This document shows, piece after piece, positions 52,712 to 61,913 of a DNA stretch of 64,000 bases. This DNA is from Maridesulfovibrio hydrothermalis AM13 = DSM 14728. GTDB taxonomy: Bacteria > Desulfobacterota > Desulfovibrionia > Desulfovibrionales > Desulfovibrionaceae. The first letter of the stretch is position 1. Every line of letters begins with the position of its first letter. A model generated the notes under the pieces. The model saw nothing but the letters and a program-made list of their open reading frames with translations, was not told the DNA's origin and ran no database searches. A program made the translations under genes and the position numbers. The stretch is taken from the NCBI RefSeq assembly GCF_000331025.1, contig NC_020055.1, positions 1,892,370 to 1,956,369 of the forward strand. Reading direction: 5' to 3'.

Positions 52712-54103
52712 CTACTTAGGGTCTTTCTTTTCTGCTTTGAGTGCTCCAAGCAATGCTTCATCGAGTGAAGGATGAGGGAAAACAACTTTATGAATGTCTT
52801 TTTCCGTCCAGTTTTCCTGCACAATCATTGCTGCGGCAGTAGTGAACCCTGAAACGTGATGTCCTACAGCTGTTATTCCCGCTACTTTTCCGTCCAGCCA
52901 TACTACTTTTACAAATCCTTGCGTTGCGGCGTAAGCCTGCGCAATTGGATTCGCTACTAAGGCAAAAGATGAAACTTTGACTTCGCCTTTACCTTCAAGA
53001 TCAGCAGGCATAACCCCGACACGCATGGTTTCAGGCGAGCCGTATAGGATTGACGGAATAGGGCCGTGTTCATAAGGTCCGTCTGTTTTTCCACTTATGC
53101 GCCGAACCACATAGCCAGCCTGATGGCTGGCGGCGTGGGCTAGCAGAACTTTGCCGTTCAGGTCACCGATGGCATAAACATTATCGGCAGCTTCGAGATT
53201 TTCATTAACCTTGACGAAGCCCGGGCCTGCTGTTTCCGCTCCGAGAATTTCAAGACCCAGATCTTTTGAATTAGGGCGGCGTCCGACAGCTATCAGTGCT
53301 TTGTCGGCAATAAGTTCTTCGCCGTCTTCGGTGCGCAGTACAGCTTTGCCGTTCTCAGCTGTGACGGATTTAACCTTTACGCCGAGTTTGATATTCCACT
53401 TGTGACGTTTGAAAACTCCCTGCAAAGTTTTAGAAACCTCGGGATCTTCATAAACCGCAATACGGTCCAGTGCATCCACTACAGTAATTTTGGTTCCGGT
53501 GCGATGTGCGATCTGAGCCATTTCAAGGCCGATGAAACCCGCGCCGATGACCAGCAGTGAGCCGGGCATTTCGGTCAAAGCCAGAAAGCCGGAATTGTCC
53601 AGAATAGTTTCGTTATCCGGCTCTAGTCCTGGGAAAACAGTCGGGTGGGAACCAGTTGCAAGGATAAGGTCTTTATACTCCAGAACAGCCGTTTCTTCCG
53701 GGTGGGAGACTTCGACTTTCCCTTTACCGATCACCTTGGCTGTTGCCGGATAAAGATCAATACCAAGTTTCTTTGCTTTCTGGGCCATAGCCTTGCGGGT
53801 GGCTCCGATAAAACGGTCTTTTTTGGTGCACAAGGCTTTGAAATCGATTTCGATTTCACCCTTGGCAATTCGTGCTTTGGTCTGGGCAGCCAGTTCTTCT
53901 ACCGGAGAAGTTGCGCCCAGATAAAGCTTGGTGGGAATGCAGCCCACGTTGAGGCATGTTCCACCTAAAAGTTCCTTTTCGACAAGTGCCACCTTGATGC
54001 CTTCTTCAGCCGCTTCCACAGCCGCATCAAAGCCCCCCGGACCGGCTCCTACGACCACAAGGTCGTAGGAGCGGTTTTCAGTGGGGAAATTATTTGATGT
54101 CAT
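52712..54103 (-). CDS. lpdA: Dihydrolipoyl dehydrogenase (L protein)
   Basis: A 463-residue FAD enzyme. It shows VVGAGPGGFDAAVEAAEEG, the redox-active pair in GGTCLNVGCIPTKLYLG, the NAD site VIGAGFIGLEMAQIAHRTG, and the C-terminal HPSLDEAL with the catalytic His. Being last in the gcvH-gcvPA-gcvPB-lpdA row, it is the likely L protein that reoxidises lipoyl-GcvH. It overlaps gcvPB by 14 bases, so translation is coupled. Confidence 0.95.
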   Translation of the reverse strand: MTSNNFPTENRSYDLVVVGAGPGGFDAAVEAAEEGIKVALVEKELLGGTCLNVGCIPTKLYLGATSPVEELAAQTKARIAKGEIEIDFKALCTKKDRFIGATRKAMAQKAKKLGIDLYPATAKVIGKGKVEVSHPEETAVLEYKDLILATGSHPTVFPGLEPDNETILDNSGFLALTEMPGSLLVIGAGFIGLEMAQIAHRTGTKITVVDALDRIAVYEDPEVSKTLQGVFKRHKWNIKLGVKVKSVTAENGKAVLRTEDGEELIADKALIAVGRRPNSKDLGLEILGAETAGPGFVKVNENLEAADNVYAIGDLNGKVLLAHAASHQAGYVVRRISGKTDGPYEHGPIPSILYGSPETMRVGVMPADLEGKGEVKVSSFALVANPIAQAYAATQGFVKVVWLDGKVAGITAVGHHVSGFTTAAAMIVQENWTEKDIHKVVFPHPSLDEALLGALKAEKKDPK

Positions 54104-55535
54104 CAGTAATCACCATATTTCGTGCTGCTTTGGTTTCATCCAGTCTTTTTACTGAAAGAGTTTCGGGAGCAGCCTGAATAAGTTCAGGGTTCTCATCTGC
54201 CATTTTGGCTATTTCAATGAGATCATCAATAAACTGGTCGATGGTTTCCTTACTTTCTGTCTCAGTCGGCTCGATCATCATGCATTCTTTTACTATGAGC
54301 GGGAAGTAGATGGTCGGAGCATGGTGGCCTTTATCAAGCAGAGCTTTTGCTACATCAAGAGCGCGAACGCCGTTCTTGGCCTGCTCAGCAGCAGATGCAA
54401 CAAATTCATGCATGCAGATGCGGTTGTATGGAATCTCGAAATGGTTTTCGAGTCTTTTGCGCATGTAGTTTGCACTGAGCACCGCAGCTTCGGTTGCTCT
54501 GATCAGTCCTTCACGTCCAAGGCGGAGCATGTAGGCATATGCTTTAAGATAAACCCCGAAGTTACCGTAGAACGGGGCAACGTATCCGATGGATTTAGGA
54601 GCGTCGTAGTCAAGGAAATACTGTCCGTCTTCCATTTTTTTGACCCGTGATATGGGCAGAAAGGGAATGAGTCTTTCGCTGACGCCGACCGGTCCGGAAC
54701 CGGGGCCGCCGCCTCCGTGAGGGGTGGCGAGGGTTTTATGCAGATTCAGGTGAACAATATCAAATCCGGCATCTCCTACACGCATTTTGCCCATGATAGC
54801 GTTCATGTTCGCACCGTCATAGTAAAGCAGTGCATCTTTTTCGTGAATCATCTTCACCAGTTCCGGAAGATGAGTTTCAAACAGCCCCAGTGTATTAGGA
54901 CAGGTCATCATTACACCGGCAACTTCATCATCAAGAACTGCCGCCAATGCCTCAGGAGTGATAATGCCGTCAGTTGATTCGACGGAAACCACATCGTATC
55001 CGGCAATGGCTGCTGATGCGGGGTTGGTTCCGTGTGCGGAGTCAGGGCAGATGATTTTTGTTTTTTTGTTGTCCTTGTCCGCGTGATAGGCGGCCATGAG
55101 CATCACTCCGGTCAGTTCGCCATGTGCTCCGGCCATAGGGTGCATGGTGAATGCAGCCATACCGGTAAGTTCGCTGAGCATCTTTTCCGTTTCATAGACA
55201 ACTTCCAGTGCGCCCTGACAATGACGTCCGGCCCCTTTAAGCTGTGATATAACCGGATGCAACTGTGCAAACCCCGGCAGAGCAGCAACACACTCTGTGA
55301 ATTTGGGGTTGTATTTCATGGTGCAGGAGCCGAGTGGATAAAAATTAGAATCCACACCGAAGTTTTTCATGGAAAGCTTGGTAAAGTGGCGGACTACGTC
55401 AAGTTCGGAAAGAGAAGGCATGCCTGCATCTTCGCGCAGAAGTTCGGCGGGAATGAGATCCTCGATCTTTTTTCCGGGCTTTTCAGGCCAGACACCTTCA
55501 CGACCGGGTACTGATTTCTGGAATACTGTTTTCAT
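54090..55535 (-). CDS. gcvPB: Glycine dehydrogenase (decarboxylating) subunit 2
   Basis: A 481-residue PLP-binding half of the split P protein. It contains NLHKTLATPHGGGGPG with the PLP Lys, FYPLGSCTMKYNPK and ICPDSAHGTNPASA. Together with subunit 1 it decarboxylates glycine and passes the aminomethyl group to the lipoyl arm of GcvH. Start ATG 55535 overlaps the last base of the gcvPA stop, so the two subunits are translationally coupled. Confidence 0.96.
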   Translation of the reverse strand: MKTVFQKSVPGREGVWPEKPGKKIEDLIPAELLREDAGMPSLSELDVVRHFTKLSMKNFGVDSNFYPLGSCTMKYNPKFTECVAALPGFAQLHPVISQLKGAGRHCQGALEVVYETEKMLSELTGMAAFTMHPMAGAHGELTGVMLMAAYHADKDNKKTKIICPDSAHGTNPASAAIAGYDVVSVESTDGIITPEALAAVLDDEVAGVMMTCPNTLGLFETHLPELVKMIHEKDALLYYDGANMNAIMGKMRVGDAGFDIVHLNLHKTLATPHGGGGPGSGPVGVSERLIPFLPISRVKKMEDGQYFLDYDAPKSIGYVAPFYGNFGVYLKAYAYMLRLGREGLIRATEAAVLSANYMRKRLENHFEIPYNRICMHEFVASAAEQAKNGVRALDVAKALLDKGHHAPTIYFPLIVKECMMIEPTETESKETIDQFIDDLIEIAKMADENPELIQAAPETLSVKRLDETKAARNMVITDDIK

Positions 55536-56866
55536 TAGAGTGCCCCCCGCAGAATTTCGGCGAATATGCCGATCTGTTCTTCTGTGGTCTTTTCAGTGCA
55601 GGCCACCAGCAGGCCGTTTTCAAGTCCCTCGTAGTAGCGGCCCAGCGGAAAGCCGGGGATGATACCACGCTCAGTCAGTTTGTCGATAACTTCGAAAGCA
55701 TTGACCGGAAGGGTTATGGCGAATTCGTTGCCGAAAGGGCCTTTGGTGAACAGCTCAACACCGTCAATAGCGGTGAGACGCTCAGCTGCATAATGCGCCC
55801 GTTCAACAGACAGTCCGGCTGTGCGGCGTATTCCTTCCTCGCCCAGCAGGCAGAGGTGGATGAGCGTACGCAGAGCGCAGAGAGCCTGATTGGAGCAGAT
55901 GTTGGATGTGGCTTTCTGCCGTCTGATGTGCTGCTCTCTTGCTTGAAGAGTGAGTACATAACCGGTTTTGCCGTCCAGATCTTCTGTGCGTCCGGCCATG
56001 CGTCCGGGCATCTGGCGGACAAGTGCTTTGGTGCAGGTCATGATCCCGAGATAGGGGCCGCCGAAAGAAAGAGGCTGACCGATACTCTGGCCATCTGCGA
56101 CAGCAATGTCCGCTCCCATCTGCCCCGGAGTTTTTATCACTGATTGCAGGACCGGATAAGTGGACATGATGGCAACGGCTTTATGTTCATGTACAGTGGT
56201 GAACAGGTCTGTGAAATCATTGATAGAACCGAAAAAGTTGGGGTTCTGCACGATAATCGCTGCGGTATCTTTATCAATAGCAGCAGTGAGAGACTTGATA
56301 TTTGTGCGGCCGTGATTGTGCGGCACAGTTATAAGCTCAAGGTTGAGATTGGTGGTGTAGGAATCAAGCATGACCCTGTAAATGGGGTTCAGTGCTTCAC
56401 TTACGATAATTTTGCGGCGTCTGGTTTTGCGGACCGCCATGAGGGTTGCTTCGTACAGCGCGGTTCCGCCGTCATAGACAGAAGCGTTGGCGTAATCCAG
56501 ATCCATAAGTCTGGCCATGGCGGTCTGGTATTCGAAGATTGCCTGTAATGTCCCTTGCGAAGCTTCGGGCTGATAGGGAGTGTAGGCTGTGTAAAATTCA
56601 CTGCGGGAAATAAGTGCATCAACTGCGGTGGGGATGAAATGATCGTAAAAACCTGCTCCGAGGAAGCTGGTCAGGTCTGTGGTGTTTCTGGCTGCGAGTT
56701 TTTCCAGTTTTTGCAAAACGGCCATTTCGCTGCTGCCTTTAGGCAGGTCAAAGCTTTTGGGGCGCAATTCCGCAGGAATTTCAGCAAACAGATCTTCCAC
56801 GGAGTTTACGCCGATCACATCAAGCATTTCCCGGACTTCTTCCGGGGAATGGGGTACGTAAGGCAT
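55535..56866 (-). CDS. gcvPA: Glycine dehydrogenase (decarboxylating) subunit 1
   Basis: A 443-residue partner of the split P protein. It begins MPYVPHSPEEVREMLDVIG and has the typical FLGAGFYDHFIPTAV, TAYTPYQPEASQGTLQ and DIAVADGQSIGQPLSFGGPYLG. It lacks the PLP Lys, which is supplied by subunit 2. ATG 56866 follows CCGGAGGA. It lies 89 bases downstream of gcvH. Confidence 0.96.
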   Translation of the reverse strand: MPYVPHSPEEVREMLDVIGVNSVEDLFAEIPAELRPKSFDLPKGSSEMAVLQKLEKLAARNTTDLTSFLGAGFYDHFIPTAVDALISRSEFYTAYTPYQPEASQGTLQAIFEYQTAMARLMDLDYANASVYDGGTALYEATLMAVRKTRRRKIIVSEALNPIYRVMLDSYTTNLNLELITVPHNHGRTNIKSLTAAIDKDTAAIIVQNPNFFGSINDFTDLFTTVHEHKAVAIMSTYPVLQSVIKTPGQMGADIAVADGQSIGQPLSFGGPYLGIMTCTKALVRQMPGRMAGRTEDLDGKTGYVLTLQAREQHIRRQKATSNICSNQALCALRTLIHLCLLGEEGIRRTAGLSVERAHYAAERLTAIDGVELFTKGPFGNEFAITLPVNAFEVIDKLTERGIIPGFPLGRYYEGLENGLLVACTEKTTEEQIGIFAEILRGAL

Positions 56867-56955
56867 TTTGTCCTCCGGTATAAAAAATTACTTCCCCGCT
56901 GACGTGGCGGCCTGCGGGGAAGATTGTGAACTGATTCTATGTATGCGACTCCGGT

Positions 56956-57336
56956 TTAGTGAGCGTCTTCTTCGGTAACCTTTTCATAGGCTGCCGCGTC
57001 GAGAAGGCCGTCAGTTGCACCGGTGATTTTAATTTTGAGGAGCCAGCCTTCACCATATGGATCTTCGTTGACTTTCTCTGGAGCATCTTCAAGGGATTCG
57101 TTTATTGCAACGACCTCAAAGTCTACAGGAGCATAAATTTCGCTGGCTGCTTTTACGGACTCGATAGAGCCGAATTCGTCGCCTGCTGCAAAGGTATCGC
57201 CTTCCTGAGGGAGTTCGATGAAAGTAAGGTCACCGAGCTGTTCCTGTGCAAAGTGAGTGATACCGATGGTTCCGTTTTCGCCTTCAACTTTGAGCCATTC
57301 GTGAGATTTGGCGTAAAGAAGTTCCTGAGGGATCAT
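56956..57336 (-). CDS. gcvH: Glycine cleavage system H protein
   Basis: A 126-residue lipoyl carrier. The lipoylated Lys is in [15 protein letters not shown], and the C-terminal [15 protein letters not shown] is characteristic. ATG 57336 is chosen because AAAGGAGG lies just before it and the H-protein fold begins there; the frame continues 26 codons upstream without family features. First gene of gcvH-gcvPA-gcvPB-lpdA. The aminomethyltransferase gcvT is not in this cluster. Confidence 0.97.
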   Translation of the reverse strand: MIPQELLYAKSHEWLKVEGENGTIGITHFAQEQLGDLTFIELPQEGDTFAAGDEFGSIESVKAASEIYAPVDFEVVAINESLEDAPEKVNEDPYGEGWLLKIKITGATDGLLDAAAYEKVTEEDAH

Positions 57337-57686
57337 GAAGCCTCCTTTATGTGTGAAATAAAATTTGAATTGTTTCGACTTAAATGCATTTAATGAATTT
57401 TTAGCTGATAGCATTCCTGCTTAAGAAATAAAACCCTTGCAGAAGCCCTATTTTCATAAATTTGCTTTAAAAATTATCGTATAAAGTAAAAAACATGCAA
57501 ATATATGGTTTGCATTAACTCAATACGTGTTACTAATACTTGTCTTTTGGCGAAAAAGGGCATACGCAAACGGTGATGGATTTGTAACATGGTAACGGTG
57601 TTTTTGTCACCGAAATTTTATTTATTATTGCCGTTTACTATAAATATCCACAAAATTAGTATGTTAGATTCACGGAGCATTTTTTG
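57337..57686. promoter_or_regulatory. Divergent regulatory region between gcvH and the methyltransferase-nikR unit
   Basis: An AT-rich region of 350 bases with no ORF. It contains a GTGTTAC at 57527-57533, GTAACATGGTAAC at 57584-57596, and a GGTG...CACC dyad at about 57596-57616. No glycine riboswitch core could be recognised upstream of gcvH. Promoters for both directions must be here. Confidence 0.4.
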
Positions 57687-58355
57687 ATGGATCAAATTTT
57701 AAGTGACCGGGATATAATAGAAGTTCGCACTGCTGGTCAGCTCTGGAAGATAGAAAGAACTGCCGACCTTGAAACTTTATGGGAATCTATTGGTGAAGAC
57801 GAGTTCGGCGAAGATGAGCGTCTTCCCTACTGGGCGGAGCTGTGGCCGGCGAGTGTTCTGCTTGGTGAGTGGCTATATCGCAATGCTGAGCTTATCAAAG
57901 GGGCTAAATGTCTAGATTTAGGCTGCGGTCTGGGGCTGACGGCTATTATCGGGCAGTCTTTAGGAGCAGAAGTCGTCGCTTTTGATTATGAGCTTGCACC
58001 GCTTTATTTTGCCAGAAACAACGCGGTTGCCAATAAAACCGGTCAGCCGTTATGGTTGCAGATGGATTGGCGCGATCCATCCCTTGCCGGGAATTCTTTT
58101 GATTTTATCTGGGGCGGGGATATTTTATATGAGAAAAGATTTTTTGATCCGCTGGAGAAATTGTTCCGGCGAGTACTAAAACCCGGTGGAACCATCTGGA
58201 TGGCTGAACCTTCCAGAGACGTTTCTGTTCCGGTCTGGGCCAGACTTGAAAGTCTCGGCTGGAAAACATCCTTGTTGTTGACCGAAAAAGCAGCCTGTTG
58301 CAATGCTGAAATGACTGTAAATATACGGGAAGTTGTTCCTGAAAAATCAATATGA
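57687..58355 (+). CDS. Class I SAM-dependent methyltransferase
   Basis: A 222-residue soluble enzyme. The SAM-binding motif is CLDLGCGLGLTAIIGQSLGAEVVAFDYE, preceded by PYWAELWPASVLLGEWLY, and FDFIWGGDILYEKRFFDPL follows. The W-x-E-x-W-P-A-S and D-L-G-C-G-x-G pattern resembles the methyltransferase-16/nicotinamide-methylase group that acts on proteins or small molecules. ATG 57687 has GGAG nine bases upstream. It precedes nikR by 18 bases, so the two are probably cotranscribed; no nickel enzyme is nearby to explain the pairing. Confidence 0.82.
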   Translation: MDQILSDRDIIEVRTAGQLWKIERTADLETLWESIGEDEFGEDERLPYWAELWPASVLLGEWLYRNAELIKGAKCLDLGCGLGLTAIIGQSLGAEVVAFDYELAPLYFARNNAVANKTGQPLWLQMDWRDPSLAGNSFDFIWGGDILYEKRFFDPLEKLFRRVLKPGGTIWMAEPSRDVSVPVWARLESLGWKTSLLLTEKAACCNAEMTVNIREVVPEKSI

Positions 58356-58373
58356 TTTATACGGAGGTTTGAA

Positions 58374-58793
58374 ATGGGTAAAACAATACGTTTCGGGGTT
58401 TCCCTTGATTCCGACCTGCTGGAGAAATTTGATAAGCTTTGTGATGAAAAAAGTTACCAGACCCGCTCTGAGGCTATCAGAGATTTAATCCGTAACATGC
58501 TTGTTGAAAAAGAATGGGATGAGACCGAAGGCGAAATGGCCGGAACTCTCTCTCTTGTTTACGATCATCATCACTGCGGATTATCTCAAAGACTCACCGA
58601 GCTTCAGCATGACAGCCATGATCTTATTATGTCCACCCTGCACGTGCATCTTGATCACGACAACTGCCTTGAAGTCATGGTGCTGAAAGGTGACGGCAAA
58701 CAGATAAAAGAGCTTGCACACAGGTTGATTTCCACTAAAGGGGTCAAGCACGGCAAACTCGGACTTACTACTACCGGCGAGACTTTAGTTTAG
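58374..58793 (+). CDS. nikR: Nickel-responsive regulator NikR
   Basis: A 139-residue repressor. The N-terminal ribbon-helix-helix ([35 protein letters not shown]) binds DNA; the C-terminal ACT-like domain carries the nickel ligands in [12 protein letters not shown], with further His residues in [12 protein letters not shown]. It represses nickel uptake genes when nickel is abundant. In Desulfovibrio relatives nickel is needed for NiFe hydrogenases. ATG 58374 follows GGAGG. Confidence 0.96.
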   Translation: MGKTIRFGVSLDSDLLEKFDKLCDEKSYQTRSEAIRDLIRNMLVEKEWDETEGEMAGTLSLVYDHHHCGLSQRLTELQHDSHDLIMSTLHVHLDHDNCLEVMVLKGDGKQIKELAHRLISTKGVKHGKLGLTTTGETLV

Positions 58794-58813
58794 TTTATTT
58801 TATTATGCCACTT

Positions 58814-58947
58814 AGAACCTCCTGCGGCCTCGGGGGGAGAGCGGTAATATTACTTGATGCGCTTTGCGTTTCGGTAGTTATTTCGCCTCTGGCGGGTAAA
58901 GGGGCTAAGCCCCTCTGCACTCTCTGACTGGGTGGAGGTTCTTTTTG
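58814..58947 (+). repeat. Large structured intergenic repeat/terminator
   Basis: AGAACCTCC (58814-58822) and GGAGGTTCT (58934-58942) close a 129-base domain. Within it are the palindromes GTAATATTAC (58843-58852) and GGGGCTAAGCCCC (58900-58912) and several G-rich runs. TTTTTGTTTTATAG follows. It may be an unusually large terminator of the nikR unit, a structured RNA, or a copy of an intergenic palindromic repeat. Nothing else fills 58794-59080. Confidence 0.6.
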
Positions 58948-59080
58948 TTTTATAGTGGGTCTTTTTTTGTGGTTTTTAATACAAGTTTAATTCAACCAGC
59001 GTGACAGCTTATTAGAAAAGTTTTTTGGAGAGTCCAGAGAACTTTTTTTTCACAAATCCGCAGCAAATTTGGGAATATAA

Positions 59081-59848
59081 ATGGAAGATATTCAGAACAG
59101 TCCTGCCAAGGTAGCCATGTCTATTGACCGTGTCGGTGTACGCGACCTTACTTTACCGCTTGTGGTGCGTGACCGTGAATCTGGAAGTCAGCATACTATG
59201 GCTAAAGTTGCGCTTTCGGTTGATCTGCCTGCCCATTTCAAGGGTACTCATATGAGCAGATTTGTTGAAGCACTTGAGGACTGGTCGGAAGAGCTGGACT
59301 ATAAAAGTTTTTTCAACCTGCTCAGTGATATTTTGCGCCGCCTTGAGGCTCGCAGTGCTCATGCCAAGCTGTCTTTCCCATATTGCTTGAAAAAGACTTC
59401 ACCGGTTAGCGGGCGTAAAGGATTTATGAGCTATGACTGCTCTGTTGAGGGCGAGCTTATCGGTGATAAACTGGAGTTTACTCTTGGGGTGGAGGTTCCG
59501 GTTATGACTGTTTGTCCGTGCTCCAAGGCTATCAGCAAAGAAGGGGCGCACAGCCAGCGGGCAGTAATTACTATAAAAAGTAAATCTAAAGGATTCGTCT
59601 GGATTGAAGATCTGGTTGAGATTGCTGAGCAGGCCGGATCTTGCGAGGTTTATTCACTGCTTAAGCGGGAAGATGAAAAATACGTTACTGAGAAAAGTTT
59701 TTCTAATCCTACTTTTGTGGAGGATGTGGTCAGAAATGTCGCTATGGGGCTGGAAAATCATTCGAAAATTTTATGGTACAAAGTTGACGTTGAAAGCTTT
59801 GAATCAATCCACAATCATTGCGCCTTTGCAAGTATTGCCAAAAAATAA
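59081..59848 (+). CDS. folE2: GTP cyclohydrolase FolE2
   Basis: A 255-residue enzyme of the type IB GTP cyclohydrolases that makes dihydroneopterin triphosphate for folate and queuosine-type pathways. The catalytic Cys is in [11 protein letters not shown], with KEGAHSQRA and the C-terminal [12 protein letters not shown]. It replaces the zinc-dependent FolE in organisms facing zinc limitation. A weak GGGA precedes ATG 59081. It ends before a G-rich run and a perfect terminator. Confidence 0.94.
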   Translation: MEDIQNSPAKVAMSIDRVGVRDLTLPLVVRDRESGSQHTMAKVALSVDLPAHFKGTHMSRFVEALEDWSEELDYKSFFNLLSDILRRLEARSAHAKLSFPYCLKKTSPVSGRKGFMSYDCSVEGELIGDKLEFTLGVEVPVMTVCPCSKAISKEGAHSQRAVITIKSKSKGFVWIEDLVEIAEQAGSCEVYSLLKREDEKYVTEKSFSNPTFVEDVVRNVAMGLENHSKILWYKVDVESFESIHNHCAFASIAKK

Positions 59849-59970
59849 TTCGGACATATATTATTTATAGAGGAGGTAGAGGGGAGGCTTCCCCATCTAA
59901 TCTCCACCAAATAGCCGCTGTTGCTTTTCCCGAAAGGTCCAGCGATGGCGGCAAAATTTAAGAGCTGATA

Positions 59971-60001
59971 AAAAAGCCGCCTGAATTTCAGGCGGCTTTT
60001 T
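59971..60001. terminator. Bidirectional terminator after folE2
   Basis: AAAAAGCCGCCTGA pairs perfectly with TCAGGCGGCTTTTT around ATT, with T runs on both strands. It lies between convergent genes. Confidence 0.95.
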
Positions 60002-60023
60002 TGTTTTCTTTGATGAATGAAAT

Positions 60024-60458
60024 TTATTTTTTTTCAACGGAGTAAGGCCATGCGGCCTGTCCTTCAGTGAGAATGAAAATGCGGTAGGGGGCGATTCCCT
60101 GTTCTGTGAAGTAATTTACAGTTCTTTCCGCGCCGCCTTTGCCGCGGGGGCAGATTACAACGATTGGCTGAGCAGAATTTTTGAGCTGTTTCAAAGTGGC
60201 ATCAAATTTTGCCCTGTCCGCTACTGACTTTACAGGATAAGCGCAGGTTTCAATGGCTCCTTTGATGTGGTGATTTTTAAACTCTTCTGACACCTGAATA
60301 TCTACAATGGCAATATCAGCTTTGTTTTCAACTGCTTTTTGAAGGGATGCGGCGTTCATGTAATTGTATTCAGCTTTCATTGCAAATACGGAACTTGCAA
60401 TGACGAAAGTAAGCAGCAGGGTACTGAGGATGGTCAACGTTTTTTTGGAACTGTTCAT
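60024..60458 (-). CDS. Secreted rhodanese-like protein
   Basis: A 144-residue exported protein. A Sec signal peptide covers residues 1 to about 25 (TLTILSTLLLTFVIASSVFA). The rhodanese domain follows, with the active-site Cys in the loop VVICPRGKGGAERT and IVDIQVSEEFKNHHIKGAI for the usual D-R/D-x-EF-x-x-G-H-I-x-G-A segment. It probably handles sulfane sulfur in the periplasm, which suits a sulfur-metabolising organism. ATG 60458 is used since GGAGA precedes it; frames starting further upstream lack a site. Confidence 0.85.
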   Translation of the reverse strand: MNSSKKTLTILSTLLLTFVIASSVFAMKAEYNYMNAASLQKAVENKADIAIVDIQVSEEFKNHHIKGAIETCAYPVKSVADRAKFDATLKQLKNSAQPIVVICPRGKGGAERTVNYFTEQGIAPYRIFILTEGQAAWPYSVEKK

Positions 60459-60568
60459 GTTCTTCTCCGTGGTTATGGGGGTGGTTATTTGCACCTGTGT
60501 AAACCCGCGGGGAACATTTAGTCGAATATTTAATATTGATGATGTCGGCCTCAGTTGATCAGCTTTCT

Positions 60569-61045
60569 CTATCTCTTCTGTGCCTCAAACAATCTGCGCA
60601 AGATCTCCACTCTTTTCCTGTTAACTGAAAAATCGGTATAGCCGAGCCTTGCTGCCGAGCGGATTTCAATCTGACCTTTACCGGCATTATAGAAGCATTC
60701 AAGATCATCCACAAAGCGGAAGACCTTGCTGCTGAACTCAGCATGCAGGTATGGCCCTTCGATAGTGATGTTCTTTAATCCGTCAATTTTTTCGAGACAG
60801 CCCTTGAGTTGTTTCATAACTTCGCCCGTGCTGCCAGTTGCACTCAGCGGGGCAATGGCATGTTCTTTATCACTTGCCTGTGAGAGAACGCAGTTCGGGC
60901 TTTCCGGACAGGGAGAAAGTTTTCCGTCTGTCACTCCGAGACTGTCCGGTTTGCTGGATGAGCAGGCACAGGTGATGAAAGCAAGGCCTAATATTGCCAG
61001 TACGGGTAGAAGAATTTTATAGAGCATATGCAAACGATAAAGCAT
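60569..61045 (-). CDS. DUF1499 lipoprotein
   Basis: A 158-residue protein with an N-terminal lipobox-like ITCACSS after a hydrophobic stretch, so it is probably membrane-anchored. The DUF1499 pattern is seen in CPESPNCVLSQASDKEH, IEGPYLHAEFSSKVFRFVDDLECFY and IEIRSAARLGYTDFSVNRKRVEILR. Function unknown. Two starts, ATG 61045 and ATG 61027, are possible; neither has a strong ribosome binding site. Confidence 0.8.
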   Translation of the reverse strand: MLYRLHMLYKILLPVLAILGLAFITCACSSSKPDSLGVTDGKLSPCPESPNCVLSQASDKEHAIAPLSATGSTGEVMKQLKGCLEKIDGLKNITIEGPYLHAEFSSKVFRFVDDLECFYNAGKGQIEIRSAARLGYTDFSVNRKRVEILRRLFEAQKR

Positions 61046-61181
61046 TTACCGGCAAAGGAGCAATATCTTTTTCATTCATTTATGCCTGTCATGGGGTGGT
61101 GTAGATAAAAAGATGTATAAAATAGATGGGTTTTGATAGTTACTGACACCCTGTGGAAAAGTGATGTTCGTAACGCAGAAA

Positions 61182-61212
61182 ACCCTGCCCGGCAGGTTTA
61201 CCGGAGCAGGGT
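61182..61212 (-). terminator. Hairpin after the Rrf2 gene
   Basis: ACCCTGC-CCGG pairs with CCGG-A-GCAGGGT. The T tract on the minus strand is weak. Confidence 0.5.
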
Positions 61213-61238
61213 CTGTGCCGTATTTGAAACTTCAGTGC

Positions 61239-61670
61239 TTAAAAGGGGTTTGTTTTTACGCAGAACGACCCTTCTTTGAGCAAATCTGAGATGCTTATTT
61301 CATCAAGAGCGGCGTACATGGCTTTGCTGGCTTTAACCCACACTTCGCGGGTCGGGCAATTTTCAATGCGTTGACACATTTCGTCATTATCAAGGCATTC
61401 CACCAGGCCGGCTTCACCTTCAAGGCTTCTGACAACGTCGCCGACAGAAATGTCTTCAGCATCCATAGCTAGAGTATGTCCTCCGCCCGGACCTCTTTTG
61501 CTGGTGATGAAACCTGCCCGCTTAAGCTCGCGGATAAGCTTTTCGAGATACTTTGTTGAAAGTCCCTGACGGCTGGCAATGTCGCTTATGCGAACCGGTC
61601 CGGTTCGGCAGTGCATTGCAATATCCAGTATCATTCTGGTCCCGTATCTACTTCTGGTGGTCAGTCTCAT
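61239..61670 (-). CDS. Rrf2-family (IscR/RirA-like) transcriptional regulator
   Basis: A 143-residue regulator. The winged helix begins MRLTTRSRYGTRMILDIA and the recognition region is VRISDIASRQGLSTKYLEKLIRELKRAGFI. Three Cys in ECLDNDEMCQRIENCPTREVW form the C-x6-C-x5-C iron-sulfur site. It may sense Fe-S status, oxygen or a related signal. ATG 61670 follows AAGGAA; an upstream start would add eight residues without support. It lies divergent from an FAD-dependent dehydrogenase. Confidence 0.9.
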   Translation of the reverse strand: MRLTTRSRYGTRMILDIAMHCRTGPVRISDIASRQGLSTKYLEKLIRELKRAGFITSKRGPGGGHTLAMDAEDISVGDVVRSLEGEAGLVECLDNDEMCQRIENCPTREVWVKASKAMYAALDEISISDLLKEGSFCVKTNPF

Positions 61671-61913
61671 GGAATTTCCTTCTAAGGTTTCCAAAGTAGT
61701 TAGAAAAGTAATTCTTCCGGGTCAAGGGGTTCTTCCAAGTAGACTGTGATCAGATGTTAATTTTTTATTAACGTCTTGAAATATCGAGTTTTTATGTATT
61801 TAAGGGCATTTGATAAAAGAATTGCCTTTTTGAAATTTAATGCATACAAGCGTATAGTGGCATGTCTGCGCGTTTTGTGGAATGCTGACTTAAAGATCAA
61901 TTTGGAGTATATT

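Noticed and set aside
57337-57500. A glycine riboswitch upstream of gcvH
   Set aside because: I searched the leader by eye for the conserved core and tandem layout and found none.
57527-57596. GTGTTAC and GTAACA half-sites upstream of the methyltransferase-nikR unit
   Set aside because: From memory, the Desulfovibrio NikR motif is GTGTTAC-N13/14-GTAACAC; these halves are about 50 bases apart and do not form the required spacing.
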